Positions 1 through 9,706 of a stretch of 64,000 nucleotides of DNA are shown one piece after another (within the stretch, counting starts at the first letter, position 1; each line of letters begins with the position of its first letter). This DNA comes from Bisporella sp. PMI_857 (taxonomy: Eukaryota; Ascomycota; Leotiomycetes; Helotiales; Helotiaceae), in the NCBI GenBank assembly GCA_021307315.1, contig JAJSPD010000003.1, forward strand, positions 62,001-126,000, in the 5' to 3' direction. The notes beneath the pieces are model-generated. The model ran no database searches. It saw only the letters and a program-made list of their open reading frames with translations, and had not been told where the DNA came from. A program made the translations under genes and the position numbers.

Positions 1-377
1 TAATAATACATAAGGGCAAAATGAGCCTGAAAATGGAATAATGAGATACAGATCAAGCAGGAAGTAGGAAGTATGTAGAATAAACGATCATAGGCAGGGT
101 AAAAGAATTGCAAGTCTTGAATTCAGAAGTACCCAGGCACTTGTTATGAATAAAATACATTATGCCGCACCTGCTGGTATATAATAATACTGTACAAATG
201 CCCGCCCTAATCCAATTTCTATTATGCAGACTTATTAAACCTTGATCAAGCTGGCTTGATCACCAAGTCAGCCGAACCTGTAAGTATATCGTCAGCGCCT
301 GTTGTTTCAAAGTCTTTAATTTCTGCGCTGCCTTGCTTTCCCCTATTACCCAAACGCCAAAAGAACCCATGAAAGCA

Positions 378-782
378 TCACTCACTCCTCGAACTACTTG
401 GTCGTCTTGTTTGACCACTCGAGCTTGAGCTTCCCCTTTCCATCTCCACCCTTTGTCCGATCTGTACCCTGATCTTCCCCATACCTATGTTATCTTCCTC
501 CTCACTCAATCCCTCGTCTCTGCTCGCTGAAATGTGTGTTGTGACCGTGCCCTCAGTATACTTCTCACCGAAGGAATTGTCAAACTGTGATTTGTTGGTA
601 GGCTTTCCAGGGAGGGTAGAAAGCTGGGTGGCAGTTTGTGGATTGGTGTTGTGGCTGCTGGAGGAAGATGATCCCATGGAGGTGTCTTTGGATGTGACCC
701 AATGAAGAACCACAACTGAGAAGAGTATATCGGCGTTGCAGAGCATTAGGCATATCCAAGCTGCTTCCCCTTTGAGAACCAT
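378..782 (-). CDS. Possible C-terminal exon of a small membrane protein
   Basis: Open frame of 134 codons. It starts with a hydrophobic stretch (about residues 8-30, rich in Leu/Val/Ile/Cys) that could be one membrane helix, followed by a Ser/Thr-rich polar tail with two runs of serines. The frame stays open upstream to a possible acceptor CTAG near position 800, so it may be the last exon of a larger gene rather than a complete one; I could not find the preceding exon. I do not recognise the family. The Ser-rich tail is low complexity and could inflate the apparent coding signal. Confidence 0.3.
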   Translation of the reverse strand: MVLKGEAAWICLMLCNADILFSVVVLHWVTSKDTSMGSSSSSSHNTNPQTATQLSTLPGKPTNKSQFDNSFGEKYTEGTVTTHISASRDEGLSEEEDNIGMGKIRVQIGQRVEMERGSSSSSGQTRRPSSSRSE

Positions 783-3542
783 GAGGACGGTGAGGTTTCT
801 AGATCTTAAATTAGCCGATGAGTTGATGTCGGAAAGGGGACACGTACACGACGCTTGACGTCAGCGTGGCCAAACTGCCTATAAATGAACGAAGTGTGAT
901 GGTTCGCAGTGTTGAATTTGGCGTGTTTTGGTAAGAATATAACTCTGTCCGCAGGGTTAATCTCTGTCTTATCCTGAATAAGACAAAACTACCTACTCCG
1001 TAGCGGCATGACGAATAGCATTGTTAGGTAAAACTATCTTGTTTAGCTTCCATTGCCGCAAATATGATTTTGAGCTTACATTAATAGCGGCATCCAAAAT
1101 TATGAGAGGCATGGTAGAGCGGACCTGCATCCCAATAATGCATGTTCCGTCTGTGTTAATGATTGCAATTCGGCTATAATAGTGGTCAGATGCCAATAAC
1201 TGCAGAATAGTATCGCATACTCACTAGACAAAGTTGAGGATAATAACGCCACAATACGGAACTAACAAATTAACACCTTCCTTGAATGCTATGAGGAGCT
1301 TATCACGTACGGATTAATCCGAAGCAATTGAAGAGATAGAGCTTCGACTTTAACCGAGACTTGCGAACTTTTTGGATAACAAACTATCCCAGGTTAGCGC
1401 CGCAGTTGGACTTGCATTTATATCACTTACTACTTTTTCAACAAGGAAATAGAACAAAAGCTACAGATCTATGTTAACAGGTGCGCCTCTCCAAAGTCAT
1501 GAATAACATACGGCTTTGGTAGTCAGATAACAAGTAAGGCAAAGGAGGATAGAAGCATCGCAGATCTGGGCATTTGTATTCAAGCCATACCCTCGGTCCA
1601 AAATTGTTGATGCAGTGATAAAAATGACTATCAAGGCTCATTAGTGACTGGTTTTCGAAGACAGCTGTCTAAAAAGCGATCGAAAGGACTCCGTGATATT
1701 AGGACTTACTTGAATCAACATAAACGGCGAAGGTAACTACGAGAAGAGAAATTAACTTGTGATTTCAAAAAAAAAAATTGTGACATAATCCACGTACTCC
1801 AACGTGTAAGCGGAACCTTCTTCCAATTTTTTGTGGCATTGATTCGACGTGCTAATTGTTCGGTCAGTTTTCTACACTCCTGTGCATACTCTTTGGTGAA
1901 AGCTTACTCAGCAACAAAGCTAGCACCACAATAGTGAACATGGACAAAATAGCTGAGATAACCTTTCCCGCTCTAGGGGTGTCTCCAGGCACATACGGGT
2001 GGAGGGCATCGCGAACAGACAACAGAGCATTCATTATCGCACGATTTCAACGGAGGTATCGAATAGCTTGAGTGAGCAGGAAGGTGGTAGCCACGGTCAG
2101 CGACACGGATATGGCTGTACTTAATGCATTCCCTCCCTCCCTCAGATACCTCTGCTCGGTCCCCCTGTCCCTCATACCTCCCCCTCTGCTACTAGCAGAT
2201 AGGAAAGGTGTTGGCGCAGGCGTCCTGTGGCTACTATCGAGCGACAAGTGTAGCCGTGCGTTGTGCCTGGATCTCAGGAAACGAGATCCAGCAATCTAGT
2301 GATCGACATAATCCCTGCACGGGATCTCAAAAAAAAAAGATCGTCCTTACAGATGGCCAAGCAAACAAAATACTACAGACTTAGACCCTCGCCAAGCCCA
2401 GCCCGCCCTGCAAAAACGGCAGTCTAGCCGGAGGCTTCGGTATTCCAAAGCATCAGTGGTGAACGATAGATTGTGGATCTTACTTTGCTCCCGATTAAAG
2501 ACCTATGCAGACATAAAGTATCCAGAACGAGCGGCTCTGTGTTATACTTCGTGGCCGATGAGAATTAAGGTTCAGATTTCGCGAGTTGATCTCCGTACGA
2601 ATATTGTACCCGTTCCTGAATTATCACCGTGCACAAATATTAAAAAAAAAATAGACTTTGTATATTACGGAGGTATACCCAGTTATCTATTAGTGAGCTT
2701 GAGTCGAGAAAATATCCCGTAGCTCGTAGATACCGTGCATAAAAGTGGTGAACAGCAACGTGCTGGTGGTTGGTGGACGCAAGGGACTAGCCTGCGTAGA
2801 GGAAAATTGTATGTCCGAGCGTGGCTGGGCAAAACAATCACGATGTGTGCTTCTGGAATTTAGTACAACAATGGTGCGAGATGACTATCCACACTTGCTG
2901 GAGCAGGGTCCGTGACATGGATGGTAATCTTAGATCTCGGACTTCGGGTCGTTATTGATAAAGAGATGTATCTGTTTCTCAACCAATAGATGTTGGTCAG
3001 AAACAAAATAGTATATATATTCTTGAGCCAACCAAGAATAACTCTGTCGCAATAAATTGAAATCTTGCAAGCTGAGTGAGCCACTAGTCCAGCGCCGGCG
3101 TGGCCGTCCTCCACACATTTGCAATCCCTTGCATTTTCACGTTATCAAACCAATAGCCCGCCCCGCTTCCACATGTGCAAAATGTAGAAACTAGACGCGG
3201 CGGTGGGTACTTTTACGTTTTTGACAACTGATGTCTTCAAACATACGAAATCCAGATTACAACGGTCCATATCTTCATTGTAGACATGGGATAAAGGCCA
3301 TGCTCTCATCAATTTCTTCTCTGTCTCTGTGTTAGCAGAGACAATGCAATTGGAGCATTAGAACGCGGCGCTATCGAGTGCGGAGAGGCTAGATTGGGTT
3401 ATAATCCCCACACATCCTCTTTAGAGTTACTGAATCTTCAAGAACGGCCTTGGCTCCTTTAAATACAAGTTCTCAGAAAGGCTTATTGGTAGTGGTCGGC
3501 TAGGCTTCTCTTATCAGCCTCTCAGTCCTGAACTATTATAAA
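783..3542. other. Intergenic, no gene recognised
   Basis: About 2.7 kb of AT-rich DNA with short A-runs (near 1768 and 2641) and a pyrimidine-rich patch around 2125-2200. All open frames are short, mutually overlapping and show no domain or splice structure. The first 377 bases of the window are equally featureless. Confidence 0.6.
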
Positions 3543-3872
3543 ATGTCTGATATATGGGAGCATTCCTCGCTGGGTTTACACGGGCGTCTTCTAGCGCCAT
3601 CCCATATGCTTGAGAGGATTACCCTTACAGGTGCTTGTACTCGAGGGGGAACCACTTGTACTTTCGTCGAATTCCCTGAATCACGGTTAGGAAGCCATTC
3701 AATTGTGGTCCACGAAAAAGCTCCCATGAACCTGAGCCATCCTCGGATTATTGTAATGCTATCAATGATGCCCAAAACCGAAGCCGAAATCATATTTTTC
3801 TGTTATGTTCGTCCAATTTTCAAGACTTTTTCAGTTCAGCTGAGCGATGAGCCTCGGATATACCTCCTTTGA
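3543..3872 (+). CDS. Doubtful short ORF
   Basis: ATG-initiated frame of 109 codons preceded by a pyrimidine-rich leader. No recognisable domain, signal peptide or repeat. A 85-codon frame lies antisense to it. It could be a fungal orphan gene or chance; I list it only because it is the longest ATG frame in an otherwise empty stretch. Confidence 0.15.
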   Translation: MSDIWEHSSLGLHGRLLAPSHMLERITLTGACTRGGTTCTFVEFPESRLGSHSIVVHEKAPMNLSHPRIIVMLSMMPKTEAEIIFFCYVRPIFKTFSVQLSDEPRIYLL

Positions 3873-4279
3873 CAAGCACCCTAGAGTGGGGTTGGAGATG
3901 TTGAACACATATTTCTCGATTTGGATACCTTCTGCTCCTACGACACTCGTCATACACTGCCAGGAATCTCGGGTGATGTGTTGAATAGAGATTTGCACAA
4001 ACACTCGAAGGACTTATCCAAAATAAGTGCATTACTGGGTGAAGTGTTTATGCTAATGACTTATCAATGATCAACCTATATACATACTGCAGAGCTGTTA
4101 TTGGCAAGCGAAAATGTGAAAATGAAGGTCGGCAACCCAGAAGCAAGCTCAATTGACGCTGATTGAAGCTTAGGATTGATTGTCTTCTGAGAATAATCAT
4201 CACAACTGCAAGCAAAAGAAATGTGTGGATGGGAATAGATGTAGGGCCATTCCTAATCAGGGATAGCGTAGTTCGGATA

Positions 4280-4291
4280 TTGACTTACATA
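4280..4291. repeat. Target-site duplication, copy next to the element's 3' end
   Basis: TTGACTTACATA, identical to 6138-6149. It directly abuts the GTA repeat (minus strand TAC repeat) that ends the retroelement. Confidence 0.85.
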
Positions 4292-6137
4292 GTAGTAGTA
4301 GTATTTTATTACGCCCGGCAATATGCCTAAAAGGGCCTAGATCGATTATATACAATTCAAGTTCTTCTATAGTTGGCTTGGTCTCGCAAGGCCCGTACAA
4401 TACATCTACATCCAAAGTAGTGCTTTTCCACATGTGGTCCATCGTCGTCTACGGGTTCTCGTGTAAAATGATTAGTAGCAAGTAGCTTGGAGGCGATTCT
4501 CAAAGTGTTCAGCGTCCTATCCTCAGCAGCTGAAGCAGAACCTGCTGCGAGCACGAGAGTGCTTTGGGGGTTAGTGAGGTAAAGGAGGGTGAAGGGGAGG
4601 TTTGCGATTCAATGGGGTCAAATCACAACTATTTCTCGGGCCGGGTGCCGTGAAGCACTCGACAATTCTTGCTAAATGATTCATGCGGTCCTTTGCATAA
4701 CGCACACTTTGCTATCGTTTGCGAGCATTCCTTGTGGATGTGGCCCTCCTTGGCGCACTTTGCACATACCTGCGTCTTGGTGCAAGCATATGCCTTATGA
4801 CCGACTTCTTGACAGTTGTAACATTGCGTTGGGCCCGCTCGATGTTCATAGACCCTGGTGTATGCGGATTCCCCAGCAACGTGGAAGTACTGCTCTCGCA
4901 GTAGTCGTGCTGCTTCACTGCCTTTAGTGACGTAGACTACCATTGACCCATACGCTTTCCCCTGATCTTTTCTGCTGAGCCATGCGATCTTGGCTATGTT
5001 GACTTCATTCTCCTTTCCCAGGACCTCGGCGGCCCCAGGTAAAATGTTTCCCTCTTGATCGAGAATGGCCGTTCGGTTTGCGTTGTCCACCTTCACTGGG
5101 TAGAGCTGGTCTCGTAACACCCGAGCATTAGGTGGGGCCGTTTTCCGAGCTGCTTCCTTGACCCTGTGAAGCTCAGCTTCGTCTCTACATGCTACCTTGA
5201 CGCGTTCGGCATTTCTGGAATCCTTGATTACTGCCGCGCAGCGCCAATTCGCATGTCCATCTGTGGTGCGGATCTCTTCCTCGATTGCTTTTCTGATTGA
5301 TCCTGGGTGCACCTTGCTCTTGTCTTCCTCTCCCATCCTGGACGTATCGATGGTGCAGTACAGCGTATCTGTCATTGCTGATGGTATCGTGCCCATCGAG
5401 GTAAGGGTCTGGACATTGCTTGGTTGACTGCTCGGTGGCGTACGGGCAACATCTGCATACGACAGATTGAGTGCCGACGAATTTTGGATGTTGGACCACT
5501 GGGTCTGGATCAATTCAGCCACTTCTGCCTTCAGTGTTTCGATCTGCTTCGTGAACAATTCGGAGAGAGTCTCGATCTGGTTGGCGTGTGCCCGTTTCTG
5601 CTCCGCCATTGCCTCCATCTGTTCTTGCTTCTGTTCCTCTATGGCGCTCAGTAGTGAGGTAATCAACTCGGTCAGTGCCTTGCTCTGCCCATTGGCCGTT
5701 GTGCTCGTCTTTCCGATCACTGATCGATTTGTAGTTGTAGTGGCTGCTGCCAATCGTTCTGCAACCTTCGCTGCAGATGTTCGGGTTCTCGTGGGCGCTG
5801 CTTGGTCCTTGGGTTGAGGCGTGATTGCGGTTCGAGTCGGTCGTGGTGCGCCGGGGGCCGTTGCTACGTGAATTGTCTTCTCTGGTCCGCTGTCATTGCT
5901 TTCGTCTTCATCCGCAAGGAGCATGACCCTTTCTTGTTCCAATGCTTTCGTTGTTTTGGCACGTTCACGACGCGACTGACGCGTCGGCCCTGGGTCTCCT
6001 TCAACCATATCCGCACCACCCTAACCTTCCTCCTTGATGTAACTTCGAATGCTGAATGTCGAGCTGGTTCTATTCGCTGCATTAATATCCGTAATTGTAG
6101 CTATCGGGTAGGCTTGTGCTACGTTCTAATGATGACC
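4292..6137 (-). mobile_element. Non-LTR (LINE-type) retrotransposon copy carrying ORF1 only
   Basis: The element lies between two identical 12-bp copies of TTGACTTACATA (4280-4291 and 6138-6149), which I read as a target-site duplication. On the minus strand the order is: 129 bp leader, an intact gag-like ORF1 (6008-4629), about 340 bp of 3' sequence, then AATAAAA and a (TAC)n tail abutting the duplication. Repeat-tailed 3' ends and variable-length duplications are characteristic of LINE target-primed insertion. No endonuclease or reverse transcriptase frame is present, so the copy is non-autonomous by itself. The perfect duplication and unbroken ORF1 suggest a fairly recent insertion. A Tad-like clade is my guess from fungal distribution. 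Confidence 0.85.
4629..6008 (-). CDS. LINE ORF1: gag-like nucleic-acid-binding protein
   Basis: Single uninterrupted ORF of 459 residues. The N-terminal half is Thr/Ala-rich and low complexity. A predicted coiled coil rich in Glu, Gln and Lys spans about residues 110-165, a typical self-association region of LINE ORF1 proteins. The C-terminus has three zinc knuckles in a row: CYNCQEVGHKAYAC and CAKCAKEGHIHKEC (both C-x2-C-x4-H-x4-C), then a C-x2-C-x3-H-x6-C finger. In this family the protein coats element RNA in a ribonucleoprotein and acts as a chaperone for target-primed reverse transcription. The start is the first ATG after the 129 bp leader. No ORF2 follows, so mobility would depend on proteins from a full-length element elsewhere. 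Confidence 0.85.
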   Translation of the reverse strand: MVEGDPGPTRQSRRERAKTTKALEQERVMLLADEDESNDSGPEKTIHVATAPGAPRPTRTAITPQPKDQAAPTRTRTSAAKVAERLAAATTTTNRSVIGKTSTTANGQSKALTELITSLLSAIEEQKQEQMEAMAEQKRAHANQIETLSELFTKQIETLKAEVAELIQTQWSNIQNSSALNLSYADVARTPPSSQPSNVQTLTSMGTIPSAMTDTLYCTIDTSRMGEEDKSKVHPGSIRKAIEEEIRTTDGHANWRCAAVIKDSRNAERVKVACRDEAELHRVKEAARKTAPPNARVLRDQLYPVKVDNANRTAILDQEGNILPGAAEVLGKENEVNIAKIAWLSRKDQGKAYGSMVVYVTKGSEAARLLREQYFHVAGESAYTRVYEHRAGPTQCYNCQEVGHKAYACTKTQVCAKCAKEGHIHKECSQTIAKCALCKGPHESFSKNCRVLHGTRPEK

Positions 6138-6149
6138 TTGACTTACATA
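6138..6149. repeat. Target-site duplication, copy next to the element's 5' end
   Basis: Second copy of TTGACTTACATA; see the 4280-4291 copy. On the minus strand the pre-insertion site reads through ATGTAAGTCAA, which contains a good 5' splice-site consensus. Confidence 0.85.
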
Positions 6150-6439
6150 ATTCCCAACATTCCAGTTGCTACTTCCTTAATCACGTGTCTCAAGGCAATA
6201 CCAACCTTTTCTTCGAGCGGAAATCTCAAAAGTTCCCCCTCAGCTGAAGCTTTTTCTCGATATATGACGTGTCGTTTCCTGCTAATTGCGCAGTGTGGCA
6301 GAGAGATCGCATGTATTGATCTAGAAGGGTGTTCATTTCGCTGTTGCCTTGCTGGACACGTCAGCCACAATTGAAAAAGCATAAGGGCATACCAGCGGAA
6401 CACTGCCCCGCGTAGCATCTCGTGATAAGTTCCATGCAT
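6143..6439 (-). CDS. Doubtful ORF interrupted downstream by the retroelement
   Basis: Open frame of 98 codons with an aromatic/hydrophobic start (about residues 8-28) and no recognised domain. Its 3' end runs into GTAAGT at the retroelement insertion point, so it could be an exon of a gene whose intron received the element. I could not find a matching downstream exon beyond the element (below 4280), so it may be chance. Confidence 0.2.
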   Translation of the reverse strand: MHGTYHEMLRGAVFRWYALMLFQLWLTCPARQQRNEHPSRSIHAISLPHCAISRKRHVIYREKASAEGELLRFPLEEKVGIALRHVIKEVATGMLGIM

Positions 6440-6579
6440 ATACAGACAAGATACTGATCCTGATAATACATGTCATCTGCTGCAACTTCAGTTGCGTTAG
6501 TTCTTTCGATTTCAACTCACAATCTTGCAGCTTTGATCATCATACATTGCTCGAGTTGCTTCGGTTCATATATTTAAAA

Positions 6580-8854
6580 ATGACAATGAACAATTTGAAC
6601 GATCAACCGCCTCCGCCTTACTCCGCATACGCTCCAAGCGAGCCTCTTCCTACCAATTCGGATTCTAACGGCCCAATCTCTCATATATACTCGGCTTCTA
6701 GTTGCCCAAGCAGTCGCAATGGCGTGGCGCAGTCGCCGCCTTCCTCCTGGGCCCGCGAAACAGCGAACGCCAACACGAGCTCCCTCAATCCTGGACCGTC
6801 TCCCCTGTATCGTCCTTCAGAGAGCATCTCGACCCCAAACATCAACTCTGAGGATATAGAGAGATCCGGATTCGTCTCTGCAGCGCCTTATTTTGAGTTG
6901 CGACCTTACAATCAAACTAGACCTGTAGTTGTCACGTATCATCAGATATCAGTCAACAATGAGACTGATGCGTACAGTTTGCCTTTCCCTGAGCCGAGTG
7001 ATCTGTGGCATCTCAGGGAAGTTCATAGTGAAGACTGGACAGCCTTTTTGAATCACTTGTTTCCAGGGAAAGAGCTTTCTGATCCGCCGACACAGGCCGC
7101 CGGGAGGTCCAGTCCAGTATGTCCGGAGAAGGCCAAGCTTCACAAACAACAACGTCCTCTGTCAAGGCCTGGACCTGTGGCATCATCCTCTTTTTCTCAG
7201 ACGGAACATCTAAGATTGCGAGACGTGCGCATCAATCTAGTAGTTTCACAATGGAATACCAGTTTCTTTGAACCACGAGGTCTCGGCGTTCAAGTATACT
7301 TTTCTAATCAACCTAACTTCTCCAATTTTTCCAGTCAAAGAATCGTACAGACCAGAGGGGAGGAGGAGACCTTGCTCCACCGTGCTGTTGATAGAGGAAG
7401 TAAATCCACCGTCCGAGAGGCGCTGAAGAAAGGCGCATACATCGAAACATTGAACAAAAAGGGTGAAACCCCTCTCTACCGAGCTGTAACTAAGCGGGAT
7501 AAAGCTATCGTCCAAATCCTACTTGAGTATGGCGCGAATCCAACAAGCTATCCTTTCGGAAGTTATACATCACTTCAATATGCTGCATCTCACGACTGCA
7601 AATCGATATTGAAGCTATTATTAGAAAGGTCTACAGCAGAGATAGATGCTCAGACCTCCTCTGGAGAGACTGCATTGTACTTGGCCGTACAAAAAAGGTA
7701 TAATAGCTGCATAGAGGTTTGTCGTCCCACGCAATCTGAGATTCGTTTTCATGCTTTCTGAATCTGTCCGCTTCTCACATATTCTCAAGAACCTGCTAAT
7801 CCTATACTAGGTGCTCCTTGAATACGGCGCAAGTCCTAATTTTCGGCCGCCCAACAAAGATAGCATGCTCCACGTAGCACTCGCAGCATCTAGCGTATCA
7901 ATCGTGAAATTACTTCTCGAAAACGGTGCCAATGCAGAAGAGCGCAACGTCGATGGCGACCCTCCATTATTTCATGCAGCATCAAAAGGCGACTCCGTCT
8001 ATAAAATCGTAGATCTCTTGCTGAAACATGGCGCATCAGTAAGCACACCTTCTGCAAAAGGTGAAACCTCACTGTCCGCTGCCATCTCCCGCGGCCACAC
8101 CTCCGTGGTCAATCTCCTCCTCGCCCGTAAGGAGCTTGACGTTAATATCCCCAATTCCAAAGGCGAAACGCTGCTCTACCTAGCAGCATGCCGTGGCGAT
8201 ACATCTATCGTCCATCTTCTAATTCAGCAAGGCGCAGACCCAAATCTTCATCCCCCGGCCTCTGACCCCATGCTCCACATGGCGGTCGCCAAAGGCAGGA
8301 CCTCTGTCTTGAGTCTCTTGCTCACCTATTGTGGCGGGGTAGATGTCGACCTGAAGAATAAAGACGGAGAAACAGCCCTTTCCATCGCAGTAGCTAAATC
8401 CCAAACTACATTGGTATCTCAACTCACCTCCCACGGCGCCTCCCCAAACACCACCTTCTCGAATGGCGAACCCATCCTGTACCGCGCCGTATCCCGCTCC
8501 TGTATATCCATCATCTCCATTCTGTTAACTGCGGGCGCAAATCCTAACGCTAAGTCTCCTTCCGACGAGTCTGCATTGTACCGTGCCGTCTACAAAGGCG
8601 ACACGGCGATTGTAAGTATGTTGTTGAGCCACAAAGGTGATCCCGAAGGAAAAAGTGCAGAAGGGGAAACCGCGCTCTACAGGGCGATATCGAGAGGTAG
8701 CACGGCGATTGTGAGCATGCTTTGCTCATATGGAGCAGACCCCGAGGCAGTCAGCTGCCTTGGAGAGACCAGCCTGAAGTTTGCCGAGAGAAGAGGCGAC
8801 AGGTCACTCATTGCGGTAATGAGGAGTTATGTCAAGCCAAAGCCGAATTACTGA
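6580..8854 (+). CDS. Large ankyrin-repeat protein
   Basis: Two exons, 6580-7716 and 7811-8854, joined by a 94-nt intron (GTTTGT...TACTAG) that keeps the frame, give 726 residues. ATG 6580 is chosen because the frame upstream has only non-ATG codons. The N-terminal 250 residues are Pro/Ser-rich, begin with a QPPPPY motif (a PPxY-type WW-domain ligand) and contain a non-repeat segment shared by many fungal ankyrin proteins. From about residue 265 to the end there are roughly a dozen ankyrin repeats with the usual G-E-T-x-L-x-x-A and LL..GA.P cores. The last four or five are very alike, suggesting recent internal duplication. Ankyrin arrays bind partner proteins; no catalytic domain is visible, so the target is unknown. 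It stands alone, with the retroelement upstream. Confidence 0.9.
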
Positions 8855-9706
8855 TGCTATGTGATTTCTCTATCTTGTATTTCTTGTATTTCTGCTTGGG
8901 CTGGCGTTTTGGGTCATAGTAGGAGCCGCGCTCTTTTGGGCAGATGGTCAGTTCCTGCGCCTGTGTAGTGATATGTTAAAGATATGTGTTCGATACCTAG
9001 AAACTAGGCAAGGTACTGACCCAGCGAGGCAGAATAAGGCAAAGTACAATCTACAGAGTACCATCTTAATCCACTTTGATAGAGAGAAGCATCATACGAA
9101 TCGCAATCTCAAGCATGAATAACCACTTCCTCAATAATCCTCCTTTTCCCGACCTTTCCTTGCAAATAACCACACCTATCAAATAAACCTCTCCCCTTCC
9201 ACAAAATTCTCACAAGCCTTCCTAGATTGTCGCAAAACTTACCCCCTCAGCAGAGCATAACATAAGACGGGCTCAACAGCCACAATTCGCTGACGGACCG
9301 AAGTTCTCATGGTTTGATGAAGATGATGAAAAATAAGACTTCTTGCAGTCCGCAAGAGACTAACAGATATAATTTAGGGGCTATGCAATGAAGGGCTATC
9401 AATAGTGGAGACAGCAAGGCTTGAATAAGAAGGAATATCGCAGCTGAAGGATCCAGTTGGCGAAAAAAAGCATGCAAGATCTAAAGCCGGTGGCGAGGGA
9501 CCTGAAGAGGAGAGGGAGGAAAGACGGAAGATAGTACGTACTGGTGTGTGGCTCATGAGGAATGGAACCGCAGGTCTGAGGGCCAGCCGTATGAACAAGA
9601 ATAGAGGGCTTTGCTCGGCCATACAGACGAACTAGATACCTTTGTGCTCGTACGATATTTCTCCGCTCACGGAAGTAGATATATGTATATACAACCAGAT
9701 GGGAGC
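8855..9706. other. Intergenic, convergent 3' ends
   Basis: Lies between the 3' ends of the ankyrin gene (plus) and the GH43 gene (minus), so it should hold both 3' UTRs. Only short overlapping frames occur and I see no gene. Confidence 0.6.

Noticed and set aside
5802..6374. 190-codon plus-strand ORF
   Set aside because: Antisense to the retroelement ORF1 leader and flank, crosses the element boundary, no domain; a shadow frame.
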